Assembly (NCBI GenBank): GCA_964649445.1
Contig: CAZYPS010000022.1
Coordinates: 1-26,491, forward strand
Direction: 5' to 3'
From: JAGXLP01 sp964649445
GTDB taxonomy: Bacteria > Bipolaricaulota > Bipolaricaulia > M55B111
DNA: 26,491 nucleotides
The notes under the pieces were generated by a model, which saw only the letters and a program-made list of their open reading frames with translations, ran no database searches and had not been told where the DNA came from. The translations under genes and the position numbers were made by a program. Shown piece by piece: positions 20,030 to 26,491 of the stretch. Numbering within the stretch: the first letter of the stretch is position 1; every line of letters starts with the position of its first letter.

Positions 20030-21786
20030 AATCCCTTCTTAACGATAGCAGGGTCTGGACACCTAGCAAACCGGAAGGGGGTTTGGTTAGCAGTATCCGG
20101 GATGAACTCAACTGTTCCCGGATATTCGCCGGATTGGTGGCAAGTCGTTACGGAGAGAGTTTTAGCCGGGCCAATCTTACTCCTGAAGCCGGTGAGGAGT
20201 TCCCAGAGGGAGTTTTCCACTCACCCGACAAACTCCCGGACCTATCAAAAGCACTTGACCGAATAATCGCGGCATTGTCGGAAAAACAAGATATATTCAT
20301 CCACGGAGACTTCGATGTGGATGGTATTAGTAGCGCCTCTCTGGTTTACCGGGGGCTGAAAAGTGTCGAAAACTTGCCTGGACCCGGAAGGCTTAAAGTC
20401 GATATCGGCAGCAGGGATTTCGGTCACGGGATTAGCAAAAAGACCTCTGCCAGGTTGATAGATGAGGGTTTTGACCTCGTTATTACCACCGATTGTGGAG
20501 TAAAAGGGGTTGATGAAATAACCCATTTGAATAATTTTGGTATCGACGTAATAGTTACGGATCACCACGAACCTTCCGATGACCTTCCTCCTGCTTTAGC
20601 GGTTGTTGATCCCAAAAGAACTGACACTGATTATCCAAACCCTCACTTATCCGGGGCCGGTGTGGCTTATAAACTGGTAGAGAAATTGTTAGATGAAGTG
20701 GATGGAAGTTCCGGAGCTAGAAGTAGTCTGGTCCAGCTGGCCGCCCTGGGAACAGTTGCCGATCTTGTCCCCCTGATCGTTGAAGGTGAAGAGGAGAACA
20801 GATGGCTGGTTAAGGTCGGGCTGGATAGAATGAGGCGGAATCCAGTTACAGGTATTTCAGCACTGCTCGGGGAGATGGGAAGAAAACAAGGAGAAGTAAG
20901 CCCCGAAACGGTGAGTTACCGTATAGCACCCAAGTTGAATTCGGCGAACAGGGTTGGTGATCCTCAGGTAAGTTTTCTGTTGCTGGCTACCCGGAATCGA
21001 TCAAGGGCAGATCACCTTTCGAGAACCTTAATCGACTACGATAGGGATAGGTCCAGGCTTCAGGACAAATTAACGAGAAGGGCGATCAATCAAGTTAAAG
21101 AGGGCGAATTTGATCCTGAGACAGAAGGATTGGTTTTTGTAGTTGGGGAAGGCTGGAATCCTGGAATTCTGGGTCTGGTTTCTTCTCGCCTTTCGAGTAA
21201 ATTTAACCTTCCCGCTGTTACGGTAAGCAAGAATACCCCAAGGTGCAGGGGTTCTGTGAGAGGAATTGACGGGCTGAACGTCTATCAGGGTCTCAACCAT
21301 TGTTCCAGGTTTTTGACCAAATTTGGTGGTCATGAAATGGCTGGAGGATTTACTACGGACGCCTCGGAACTGGGCTCTCTGGAGAGCTGTTTGAAGGACT
21401 GGGCTTCTTCCAGGCTCGATTCTTATGATGAAATTGAGAAGAATTCCCTGGAGGGCAAGCTTGATCCAGTCCAGGTAAATATGAATCTTTACAGGGAAAT
21501 TAAAAAACTTAGTCCTTTTGGCGTTGGAAATCCCGAGCCGCATTTTTGGATGGAGAAACTGGAAATTGTAAGCGCCCGAAGAGTTGGAAACTCAAAGAAC
21601 CATCTTAAAATGAAACTCGCCAGCGGAGACGAAATACTTGATTGTATTGGATTCGGAATGGGTGAAAACCTTCCAGACTTGAAGAACCAGGATATATTGA
21701 ATCCTGTTTTTACCTTAGAGTTGAACGATTGGAGGGGAAGGGAACAAATTCAGCTGAAATTAGAGGATTTCGTTCTTCAGGACTAA
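20026..21786 (+). CDS. recJ: Single-stranded-DNA-specific exonuclease RecJ
   Basis: 5'-3' ssDNA exonuclease in recombination and mismatch repair. 586 residues: DHH domain with HGDFDVDGISS (93-103; Asp95, 97, 99), TTDCGV (154-159), TDHHEP (178-183), DPKR..DYPNPHLSGAG and ALGTVADLVPL; DHHA1 domain with GWNPGILGLVSSRL, GSVRGIDGLNVYQGL and FGGHEMAGGFT; C-terminal OB-like region. The canonical HYDVD motif reads HGDFDVD here, but all Asp ligands are kept. ATG overlaps the secF stop (ATGA). secF-recJ linkage is common in Firmicutes-like genomes. The 3' end overlaps the convergent glycosyltransferase gene by 27 bp. Confidence 0.95.
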   Translation: MKSLLNDSRVWTPSKPEGGLVSSIRDELNCSRIFAGLVASRYGESFSRANLTPEAGEEFPEGVFHSPDKLPDLSKALDRIIAALSEKQDIFIHGDFDVDGISSASLVYRGLKSVENLPGPGRLKVDIGSRDFGHGISKKTSARLIDEGFDLVITTDCGVKGVDEITHLNNFGIDVIVTDHHEPSDDLPPALAVVDPKRTDTDYPNPHLSGAGVAYKLVEKLLDEVDGSSGARSSLVQLAALGTVADLVPLIVEGEEENRWLVKVGLDRMRRNPVTGISALLGEMGRKQGEVSPETVSYRIAPKLNSANRVGDPQVSFLLLATRNRSRADHLSRTLIDYDRDRSRLQDKLTRRAINQVKEGEFDPETEGLVFVVGEGWNPGILGLVSSRLSSKFNLPAVTVSKNTPRCRGSVRGIDGLNVYQGLNHCSRFLTKFGGHEMAGGFTTDASELGSLESCLKDWASSRLDSYDEIEKNSLEGKLDPVQVNMNLYREIKKLSPFGVGNPEPHFWMEKLEIVSARRVGNSKNHLKMKLASGDEILDCIGFGMGENLPDLKNQDILNPVFTLELNDWRGREQIQLKLEDFVLQD

Positions 21787-23160
21787 TTTGGCCTTTTCCC
21801 AGTACACCTTAGCTATGAAATAAGGAATTAACCTGGCTTTTACCAGCCTTTTCGGCTCCAGCCAGATCCTGTAAAGCCATTCAAGCCCTTGCTCCCTCAT
21901 CCATTGAGGCGCTCTGGGTAGATTGCCGGAGAAAACGTCAAAACTGCCACCGACGCCCATTACTACGTTTGCATCAAGGGATTCGATGTGTTCCGTAACC
22001 CAATTTTCCTGTTTCGGTACACCCATGCCTACAAGAAGCAGGTCCGGTTCGATTTCATTTATCTCGGAAACTACTTCCCGTGAATCTACGGGGATATAGC
22101 CGTGATGGGTACCTGTAATTTCGATACCCTCGTAACTTTCCCGGAGATTTTTGCCCGCTTCTTTCGCTACACCGGGCTTTGACCCGAGAAGGTATACTTC
22201 TAAATTTGTTTCCGAATTCAGGACTTTCTCAATTAGGTCGATGCCTGCTACCCGCTGTTTCAACGGAAGGTCGTGAACTCCGGAGGCCCAGATTAACCCG
22301 AAACCGTCGGGGGTAACTACGTCGGCTCGCGCAAAAGCTTCCGAAAGTAGCTTATCTTTGGTAGCACGAACAACGGCCGTCACGTCAGGTGTCGCGACAT
22401 AGCTGGTTGGTTTGGATTTGGTTAGACGTTCGATCTTCTGGCTGGTTTTTTCGAGTTTGCTGAAATTGAACGAGGTCCCAAAAATTTTTCCGGTGTCGGG
22501 TCCGGTTTGAACGAGCGCCGGTTTATGGGTCCGAAGTTTACCGACGACTCGATTGGCCAGGAAAAATAAAGATGGAAGCAGAACTGCTCCGAGTGAAAGC
22601 GTCGCAGTCTGAATCCTCCCGGGATACCGAATGAACCACCAGCTAGCCAGTCCTAGGTAGCTAAAACTTATATAAATTAAAGCAACTCCCAGAGAACTCG
22701 ATCCCAGATACTTCTCCATTTTTTTATTCAGCAGGCTAGTATTGGTACCTGCCGAACTGGCGGCGCTTGAGAAAGCAAATGAACTCCGTGCTGCAGGAAT
22801 TGCCAGGGGGGCGATTGGGACGAGAAGCACGAGGGCGGTGAGCGATTTTACCAGCCCTACCAGAGCAAGGCTAGCCAGAATAAATCCCAGCTCCCGGAAT
22901 AAGACGGATGAGATGGACCTTTTCCTGCCGAAAATCAGCAGACCCATTGAAATTCCGACAAAAGCCAGCCCCAGATGGAACGCGGTAGTGAGATTCTGTC
23001 CTTGCTGCAGGATGACGATCAGTAGAAACGAAAGGGCTATAAAGAGCAGTGTAGCGAGAAACAGCCGCCACTTCTCTCGGTCCAGTTCGGTGTGGACGAA
23101 TTCAACGGATCTGGAAATCACCAGTAGCCACGTTACCGTTAGTGGAATGCTTAACCAGGT
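21760..23160 (-). CDS. WecG/TagA/CpsF-family glycosyltransferase with N-terminal membrane region (5' truncated by gap)
   Basis: The C-terminal part (about 212-440, counted from the GTG at 23121) is a GT26 glycosyltransferase: ATPDVTAVV (243-251), ADVVTPDGFGLIWA (266-279), RVAGIDLIE, VYLLGSKPGVAKEA, GTHHGY (337-342), PKQENW (369-374) and APQWMREQGLEWLYR. Such enzymes add a sugar (ManNAc type) to a lipid-linked precursor. Before it are about six hydrophobic segments (19-38, 46-64, 73-95, 97-112, 142-164, 170-190). The frame is open upstream of the GTG for 13 more codons up to the N run, reading TWLSIPLTVTWLLV, another hydrophobic stretch, so the start is probably hidden in the gap. The membrane part could be a degenerate polyprenyl-phosphate sugar-phosphate transferase; not certain. 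Confidence 0.85.
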   Translation of the reverse strand, partial: TWLSIPLTVTWLLVISRSVEFVHTELDREKWRLFLATLLFIALSFLLIVILQQGQNLTTAFHLGLAFVGISMGLLIFGRKRSISSVLFRELGFILASLALVGLVKSLTALVLLVPIAPLAIPAARSSFAFSSAASSAGTNTSLLNKKMEKYLGSSSLGVALIYISFSYLGLASWWFIRYPGRIQTATLSLGAVLLPSLFFLANRVVGKLRTHKPALVQTGPDTGKIFGTSFNFSKLEKTSQKIERLTKSKPTSYVATPDVTAVVRATKDKLLSEAFARADVVTPDGFGLIWASGVHDLPLKQRVAGIDLIEKVLNSETNLEVYLLGSKPGVAKEAGKNLRESYEGIEITGTHHGYIPVDSREVVSEINEIEPDLLLVGMGVPKQENWVTEHIESLDANVVMGVGGSFDVFSGNLPRAPQWMREQGLEWLYRIWLEPKRLVKARLIPYFIAKVYWEKAKLVLKNEIL

Positions 23161-23260
23161 NNNNNNNNNNNNNNNNNNNNNNNNNNNNNNNNNNNNNNNN
23201 NNNNNNNNNNNNNNNNNNNNNNNNNNNNNNNNNNNNNNNNNNNNNNNNNNNNNNNNNNNN
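23161..23260. other. Assembly gap (100 N)
   Basis: Exactly 100 Ns, the usual placeholder for a scaffold gap, so true length is unknown. It hides the 5' end of the glycosyltransferase gene and possibly the divergent promoter region; synteny across it depends on the scaffolding being right. Confidence 0.98.
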
Positions 23261-23270
23261 GCCCGTTAGA

Positions 23271-23299
23271 TTGAACAAGGGGTGATGATATCGTAATAT
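23271..23299 (+). promoter_or_regulatory. Promoter of the por operon
   Basis: TTGAAC (23271-23276), 17 bp, TAATAT (23294-23299), a strong sigma-70 match. Start near 23306, about 50 nt before the por gamma ATG. Confidence 0.7.
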
Positions 23300-23355
23300 T
23301 TACAGAGTTTTCTTGAAGAATCAATTCACAATACTTTCGCACAAGGGGGTTTTCA

Positions 23356-23904
23356 ATGAAGGAGATTAGATGGCATGGTCGAGGCGGCCAGGGCGCAAAA
23401 ACCGCCTCACAATTGCTTGCTGACATTAATTTACAGGAAGGTAAGTTCGTTCAATCGTTTCCTGAGTACGGGCCCGAAAGAAGTGGAGCACCTATTCGGG
23501 CTTATAACAGGGTGTCCGATGAAAAGATAAGGGTTCACTCCGGCGTGGATGAACCGGAAGTAGTTGCCGTTGTCGACCCTACGTTGCTCGAAGCTGCTAA
23601 TCCGACTGAGGGTTTGTCCGAAGATGGTGTATTACTCGTAAATACTCCTAAGGACTCCGACGAAGTCAAAGACGAAACCGGATTCACGGGCGAGGTCATT
23701 ACGATTGACGCAACTCAAATAGCTGAGGATGCAGGTAGCGGTTACGCAAATATACCTATGCTCGGTGCTCTGGTTGCCGTCCTTGGGACGGACTATGAAG
23801 TGGCAGAAACTGAAGTGAGTAAGGCTTTATCCAAGAAACTTCCGGACGAAATAGTCGAGATGAACCTCGAGGCGTTTGAAGTTGGTTACGAGACGTTAAG
23901 TTAA
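23356..23904 (+). CDS. porC: Pyruvate:ferredoxin oxidoreductase, gamma subunit
   Basis: Gamma subunit of the heterotetrameric 2-oxoacid oxidoreductase that splits pyruvate to acetyl-CoA, CO2 and reduced ferredoxin. 182 residues with the family start IRWHGRGGQGAKTASQLLA (4-22), SFPEYGPERSGAPIRAYNR (34-52), the DEPEVVAVVDPTLLE stretch, NTPKDSDEV, and IPMLGALVAVLG. These mark the POR/VOR gamma family; the associated beta subunit points to pyruvate. GGGGG lies upstream of the ATG. First gene of the operon; 17 bp separate it from the delta subunit. Confidence 0.95.
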   Translation: MKEIRWHGRGGQGAKTASQLLADINLQEGKFVQSFPEYGPERSGAPIRAYNRVSDEKIRVHSGVDEPEVVAVVDPTLLEAANPTEGLSEDGVLLVNTPKDSDEVKDETGFTGEVITIDATQIAEDAGSGYANIPMLGALVAVLGTDYEVAETEVSKALSKKLPDEIVEMNLEAFEVGYETLS

Positions 23905-23921
23905 CTAAAACAGGAGGACAT

Positions 23922-24227
23922 ATGGCAGAATTTGAACTTAAGAAGTACGACGAGATACCGATTGGTGGAGTAATAACCGGTGGAGCTACTCCGGAACTCA
24001 ATAAAACAGGAGACTGGCGATCGGAAAGGCCCATTTGGGACGAGGAAACGTGTATTCAATGTCTTCAATGTTGGGTTAACTGTCCCGATGCTTCCTTTGA
24101 TATTGCTGAGGAGGAAATTCAAGGAATTGACTACGAGCATTGCAAAGGATGCGGGATCTGCGCGGAAATTTGTCCTGTAGACGCCATATCTATGAAGCCT
24201 GAGGGGGAGGTATCAGAGGATGAGTAA
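23922..24227 (+). CDS. porD: Pyruvate:ferredoxin oxidoreductase, delta (2x[4Fe-4S]) subunit
   Basis: Ferredoxin-like subunit that passes electrons from the TPP site to free ferredoxin. 101 residues with two cluster motifs: CIQCLQCWVNCP (Cys44, 47, 50, 54) and CKGCGICAEICP (Cys74, 77, 80, 84); the first set binds one cluster with the fourth Cys donating to the other, as usual in 2[4Fe-4S] proteins. A basic/acidic N-terminal arm (1-40, including TGDWRSERPIWDEETC) is the family docking arm. SD GGAGG before the ATG; overlaps the alpha gene by 8 bp. Confidence 0.95.
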   Translation: MAEFELKKYDEIPIGGVITGGATPELNKTGDWRSERPIWDEETCIQCLQCWVNCPDASFDIAEEEIQGIDYEHCKGCGICAEICPVDAISMKPEGEVSEDE

Positions 24228-25395
24228 CGGTAACAGAGAGGTATTAACGGGTCATCAGGTAGTTGCAAACGCGATGAGGCAGGTTGAGCCTGACGTGGTT
24301 GCAGCTTATCCTATTACACCGCAGTCAGAAATAGTTGAATACTTTTCCCAGTACGTTGCGGACGGCAAGGTAGATTCAGAGGTTATCACTGTCGAGTCAG
24401 AGCACTCGGCCATGAGTGCCTGTGTTGGATCGGCAGCTGCTGGAGCTCGAACCATGACGGCGACTGCTTCACAGGGGCTGGCTTTGATGATGGAAATAGT
24501 CTATATTGCTGCTTCTATGAGGACTCCAATCGTCATGGCAGTTGCTAATAGAGCACTCAGTGGTCCGATAAACATTCACTGCGACCATTCCGACTCGATG
24601 GCTGCCAGGGATAGCGGGGTAATTCAGCTATACGGTGAAGATGCCCAGGAAGCTTACGAGTTTACCCTTATGGCCCAGAAACTTGCGGAGAGTGAGGACG
24701 TTCTGCTCCCTGTAATGGTGACTCTCGATGGATTTACGCTAACTCACACAGCTCAGGTTGCAGAACTATTGCCAGACCAGGCCATTAGCGAATTTGTTGG
24801 TGAATACGACGCACGCAATCCTCTCCTGGACGTCGAAAACCCCACGACTCAGGGGCCGTTCGATATGCCGGATTATTATTTCGAACACAAACTCCAACAG
24901 GTCGAGGCTATGGATAATGTTCCGGATAGATTCCTTCAAGTTCAGGAAGAATTCAACGATCTTTCGGGAAGCAACTACGACGGATTATTTGAGACGTATA
25001 AATTAGACGATGCTGATTACGCAGTGGTGATTCTGGGTTCCACTGCCGGTACGGCTAAAGTCGTGGTAGATAAGCTCAGGGACAAAGGAAAGAAAGTCGG
25101 ACTGCTGAAACCCTGGTTATTCCGTCCTTTCCCGGGTGAAGAAATAAGAGACGTACTGGTAGACAAGGAAGCTGTAGGGGTTCTGGATAGGTCCCTGTCT
25201 TTTGGCTCTTCCGGTCCTCTTTATCTGGAGATTAGTTCGGCGCTATCGGAAGAAGATAGCAAGCCCAGATTATATAATTATACCTACGGTTTAGGCGGTC
25301 GGGATATAAAAGAGGATCAGATAGCTGGAGTATTCGAGGATCTGGAAGACCCTGATCTGGAAGATAAGATGCGCTTCATTGGCGCCAGACAGTAA
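24220..25395 (+). CDS. porA: Pyruvate:ferredoxin oxidoreductase, alpha subunit
   Basis: Alpha subunit of the TPP-dependent oxidoreductase; carries the pyrimidine-side domain. 391 residues: AYPITPQSEIVEYF near the N-terminus, ESEHSAMSACVGSAAAGAR, TATASQGLALMMEI, and VANRALSGPINIHCDHSDSMAARDSG followed by QLYGEDAQEAYEF; the second half has VVILGSTAGTAKVVVDKLR and LLKPWLFRPFPGEEIR. The POR motif GWIQ appears as GVIQ (Trp to Val), a small departure. The start overlaps the delta stop by 8 bp with GGGGG just upstream, indicating coupling. Confidence 0.96.
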   Translation: MSNGNREVLTGHQVVANAMRQVEPDVVAAYPITPQSEIVEYFSQYVADGKVDSEVITVESEHSAMSACVGSAAAGARTMTATASQGLALMMEIVYIAASMRTPIVMAVANRALSGPINIHCDHSDSMAARDSGVIQLYGEDAQEAYEFTLMAQKLAESEDVLLPVMVTLDGFTLTHTAQVAELLPDQAISEFVGEYDARNPLLDVENPTTQGPFDMPDYYFEHKLQQVEAMDNVPDRFLQVQEEFNDLSGSNYDGLFETYKLDDADYAVVILGSTAGTAKVVVDKLRDKGKKVGLLKPWLFRPFPGEEIRDVLVDKEAVGVLDRSLSFGSSGPLYLEISSALSEEDSKPRLYNYTYGLGGRDIKEDQIAGVFEDLEDPDLEDKMRFIGARQ

Positions 25396-25415
25396 CGGGA
25401 GGGTATGAATAAATT

Positions 25416-26342
25416 ATGGCCAGTCTAGAAACTTTAGCAAAAAGAGAAGAAAAGAAGAGAAAGTTCGAAAGCGGGCATTCGCTCTGTTCGGGCTGCGGCC
25501 TGCCAATTGCGGTAAGAACTATTTTGAACTCTACTGACGGACCGGTAGTTGCATCCAATGCCACGGGCTGCTTGGAAGTCGCTACATCGAGGTTTCCGAC
25601 ATCAGCCTGGAATATTCCGTGGATACACAACGCATTTGAGAATGCGGCCGCGACGATAAGTGGAGCTGAATCCGCTTACCGGTCGATGAAAAAGAAAGGT
25701 AAGATCGACGAAGATATAAACTTCCTTGCCTTTGCCGGAGATGGAGGAACTTACGATATAGGATTTCAATCACTATCAGGAGCTCTGGAACGGGGTCACG
25801 ATTTTACGTACATAACTCTGGATAACGGAGCCTATATGAATACCGGTATTCAGAGGTCGAGTGCGACTCCGAAGGGTGCTTCTACGACGACGGCACCTGC
25901 AGGAAAGGAAAAGTACGGCAAGCAAGAAAAACGGAAAAACCTAACGGAAATAGTAGCCGCCCACGAAATTCCTTACGTCGGTCAGGCCTCCATTTCTCAT
26001 CTTCAGGACTTAGCGGATAAGGCAGAAAAGGCGATACACAGGGACGGTCCTGCATTTCTGAATGTCCTTTCAACCTGTCAGCTTGGCTGGAGAATACCTC
26101 CAAAGGACTCAGTGAAAGTTGCGCAGAAGGGTGTAGACACCTGCTTCTGGCCTCTGTATGAAGTTGACAAAGGAAAACACAACATCACTTACGAGCCCAA
26201 AGAAAAGCTTCCTGTAGAAGAGTGGCTGGAGCCTCAGAAAAGGTTTGCCGCTCTGTTTAAAACCGGCAATGAGGAAGTAATAGAAGAGATTCAGGAAGAC
26301 ATCGACAAAGACTGGAAAAAGTTACAGGCAAAAACTTCTTAA
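25416..26342 (+). CDS. porB: Pyruvate:ferredoxin oxidoreductase, beta subunit
   Basis: Beta subunit with the TPP pyrophosphate site and a [4Fe-4S] cluster. 308 residues: CSGCG (24-28), NATGCLEV (48-55), PWIHNAFENAAA (68-79), the TPP motif GDGGTYDIGFQ (108-118) ending in DNGAYMNTGIQRS (136-148), SATPKGASTTTAPAGK (149-164), and STCQLGWR with Cys221. Cluster ligands are Cys24, 27, 52 and 221. The RSSATPKGASTTT stretch is typical of pyruvate rather than 2-oxoisovalerate enzymes. GGAGGG lies 12 nt before the ATG. Last gene of the operon, ending before a strong terminator. Confidence 0.96.
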   Translation: MASLETLAKREEKKRKFESGHSLCSGCGLPIAVRTILNSTDGPVVASNATGCLEVATSRFPTSAWNIPWIHNAFENAAATISGAESAYRSMKKKGKIDEDINFLAFAGDGGTYDIGFQSLSGALERGHDFTYITLDNGAYMNTGIQRSSATPKGASTTTAPAGKEKYGKQEKRKNLTEIVAAHEIPYVGQASISHLQDLADKAEKAIHRDGPAFLNVLSTCQLGWRIPPKDSVKVAQKGVDTCFWPLYEVDKGKHNITYEPKEKLPVEEWLEPQKRFAALFKTGNEEVIEEIQEDIDKDWKKLQAKTS

Positions 26343-26356
26343 TCATTCACCAATAA

Positions 26357-26393
26357 AAATACCCCGCCGTTCTGGCGGGGTATTTGTTTTTTT
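26357..26393 (+). terminator. Strong intrinsic terminator of the por operon
   Basis: AAATACCCCGCC (26357-26368) pairs perfectly with GGCGGGGTATTT (26374-26385), 12 bp, loop GTTCT, followed by GTTTTTTT. It lies 15 nt after the por beta stop and ends the operon. Confidence 0.93.
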
Positions 26394-26428
26394 GTCTCAT
26401 ATTTATTTAAATAATGGGGCTGGAGGGA

Positions 26429-26490
26429 AGGCGGGCTTGGATCCAGGAGCTACCGAGATGGTGAGTGGAACGGGGGATATATACCCGCCT
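26429..26490 (+). ncRNA. Structured RNA element or leader, type unresolved
   Basis: AGGCGGG (26429-26435) pairs with CCCGCCT (26484-26490), closing a 62-nt domain. Inside it, CCG (26453-26455) and CGG (26471-26473) bracket a loop with AUGGUG (26458-26463) and AGGAG just before, which recalls the distal stem-loop (AUGGUG) and AGAG bulge of T-box stem I. The fit is partial and the window ends here, so no antiterminator or downstream gene is visible. Another leader or ncRNA is equally possible. Confidence 0.3.
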
Positions 26491-26491
26491 C

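Noticed and set aside
23151..23426. Open frames running through the N run
   Set aside because: Frames across Ns are artefacts of the gap placeholder; no coding claim can be made there.
1..26491. CRISPR arrays, tRNA or rRNA genes, insertion sequences, prophage genes
   Set aside because: I looked for regular direct repeats, tRNA-like GGTTCGAATCC arms, rRNA motifs, transposases and terminal repeats and saw none; all gene-sized frames are accounted for by housekeeping genes.

Overview
The window is 26.5 kb of gene-dense bacterial chromosome from an anaerobe, taken from a scaffolded assembly (100 Ns at 23161-23260). Gene content (a four-subunit pyruvate:ferredoxin oxidoreductase, a small 4Fe-4S ferredoxin, an OsmC protein, an encapsulated ferritin, a Crp/Fnr regulator) fits an anaerobic fermenter or acetogen. 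The proteins are rich in Asp and Glu, which suggests a halophile or at least high cytoplasmic salt. The DAHP synthase and encapsulin resemble my recollection of the Thermotoga proteins. The lineage cannot be fixed from this sequence; an uncultured bacterial group near Bipolaricaulota/KB1 or Halanaerobiales is only a guess.

Layout. (1) 1-3199: ndk, recA (behind a Gram-positive-type SOS box), recX, ispF and an osmC-like gene. (2) 3200-12614: one long plus-strand operon of ten enzymes: chorismate mutase, DAHP synthase, tyrA, aroA, aroE, aroC, aroK, aroB, aroQ and a class I aminotransferase. Together they cover every step from erythrose-4-phosphate plus PEP to tyrosine. It starts from a near-consensus promoter and a ~210-nt leader that encodes a Phe/Tyr-rich peptide followed by competing hairpins, the architecture of a ribosome-controlled attenuator. 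(3) 12615-16984: a Crp/Fnr-like regulator (plus), then on the minus strand a short-chain dehydrogenase, a ferredoxin, a FAH-family hydrolase, and an encapsulin operon (encapsulated ferritin then shell protein). (4) 17192-21786: pepD, rpsT (apparently starting at AUU), secF without secD, and recJ. (5) 21760-23160, minus: a WecG/TagA/CpsF glycosyltransferase fused to a membrane region and cut by the assembly gap. (6) 23271-26385: promoter, por gamma-delta-alpha-beta and a strong terminator, followed by the start of an unidentified structured element at the window end.

How the parts fit: the aromatic operon is a self-contained tyrosine route whose expression is probably set by charged tRNA-Phe/tRNA-Tyr through the leader peptide, with feedback through the ACT-like domains of DAHP synthase and TyrA. 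The pyruvate oxidoreductase makes acetyl-CoA and reduced ferredoxin. The encapsulin pair stores iron in a protein cage. The most unusual signals are the aromatic leader peptide/attenuator and the AUU start of rpsT.
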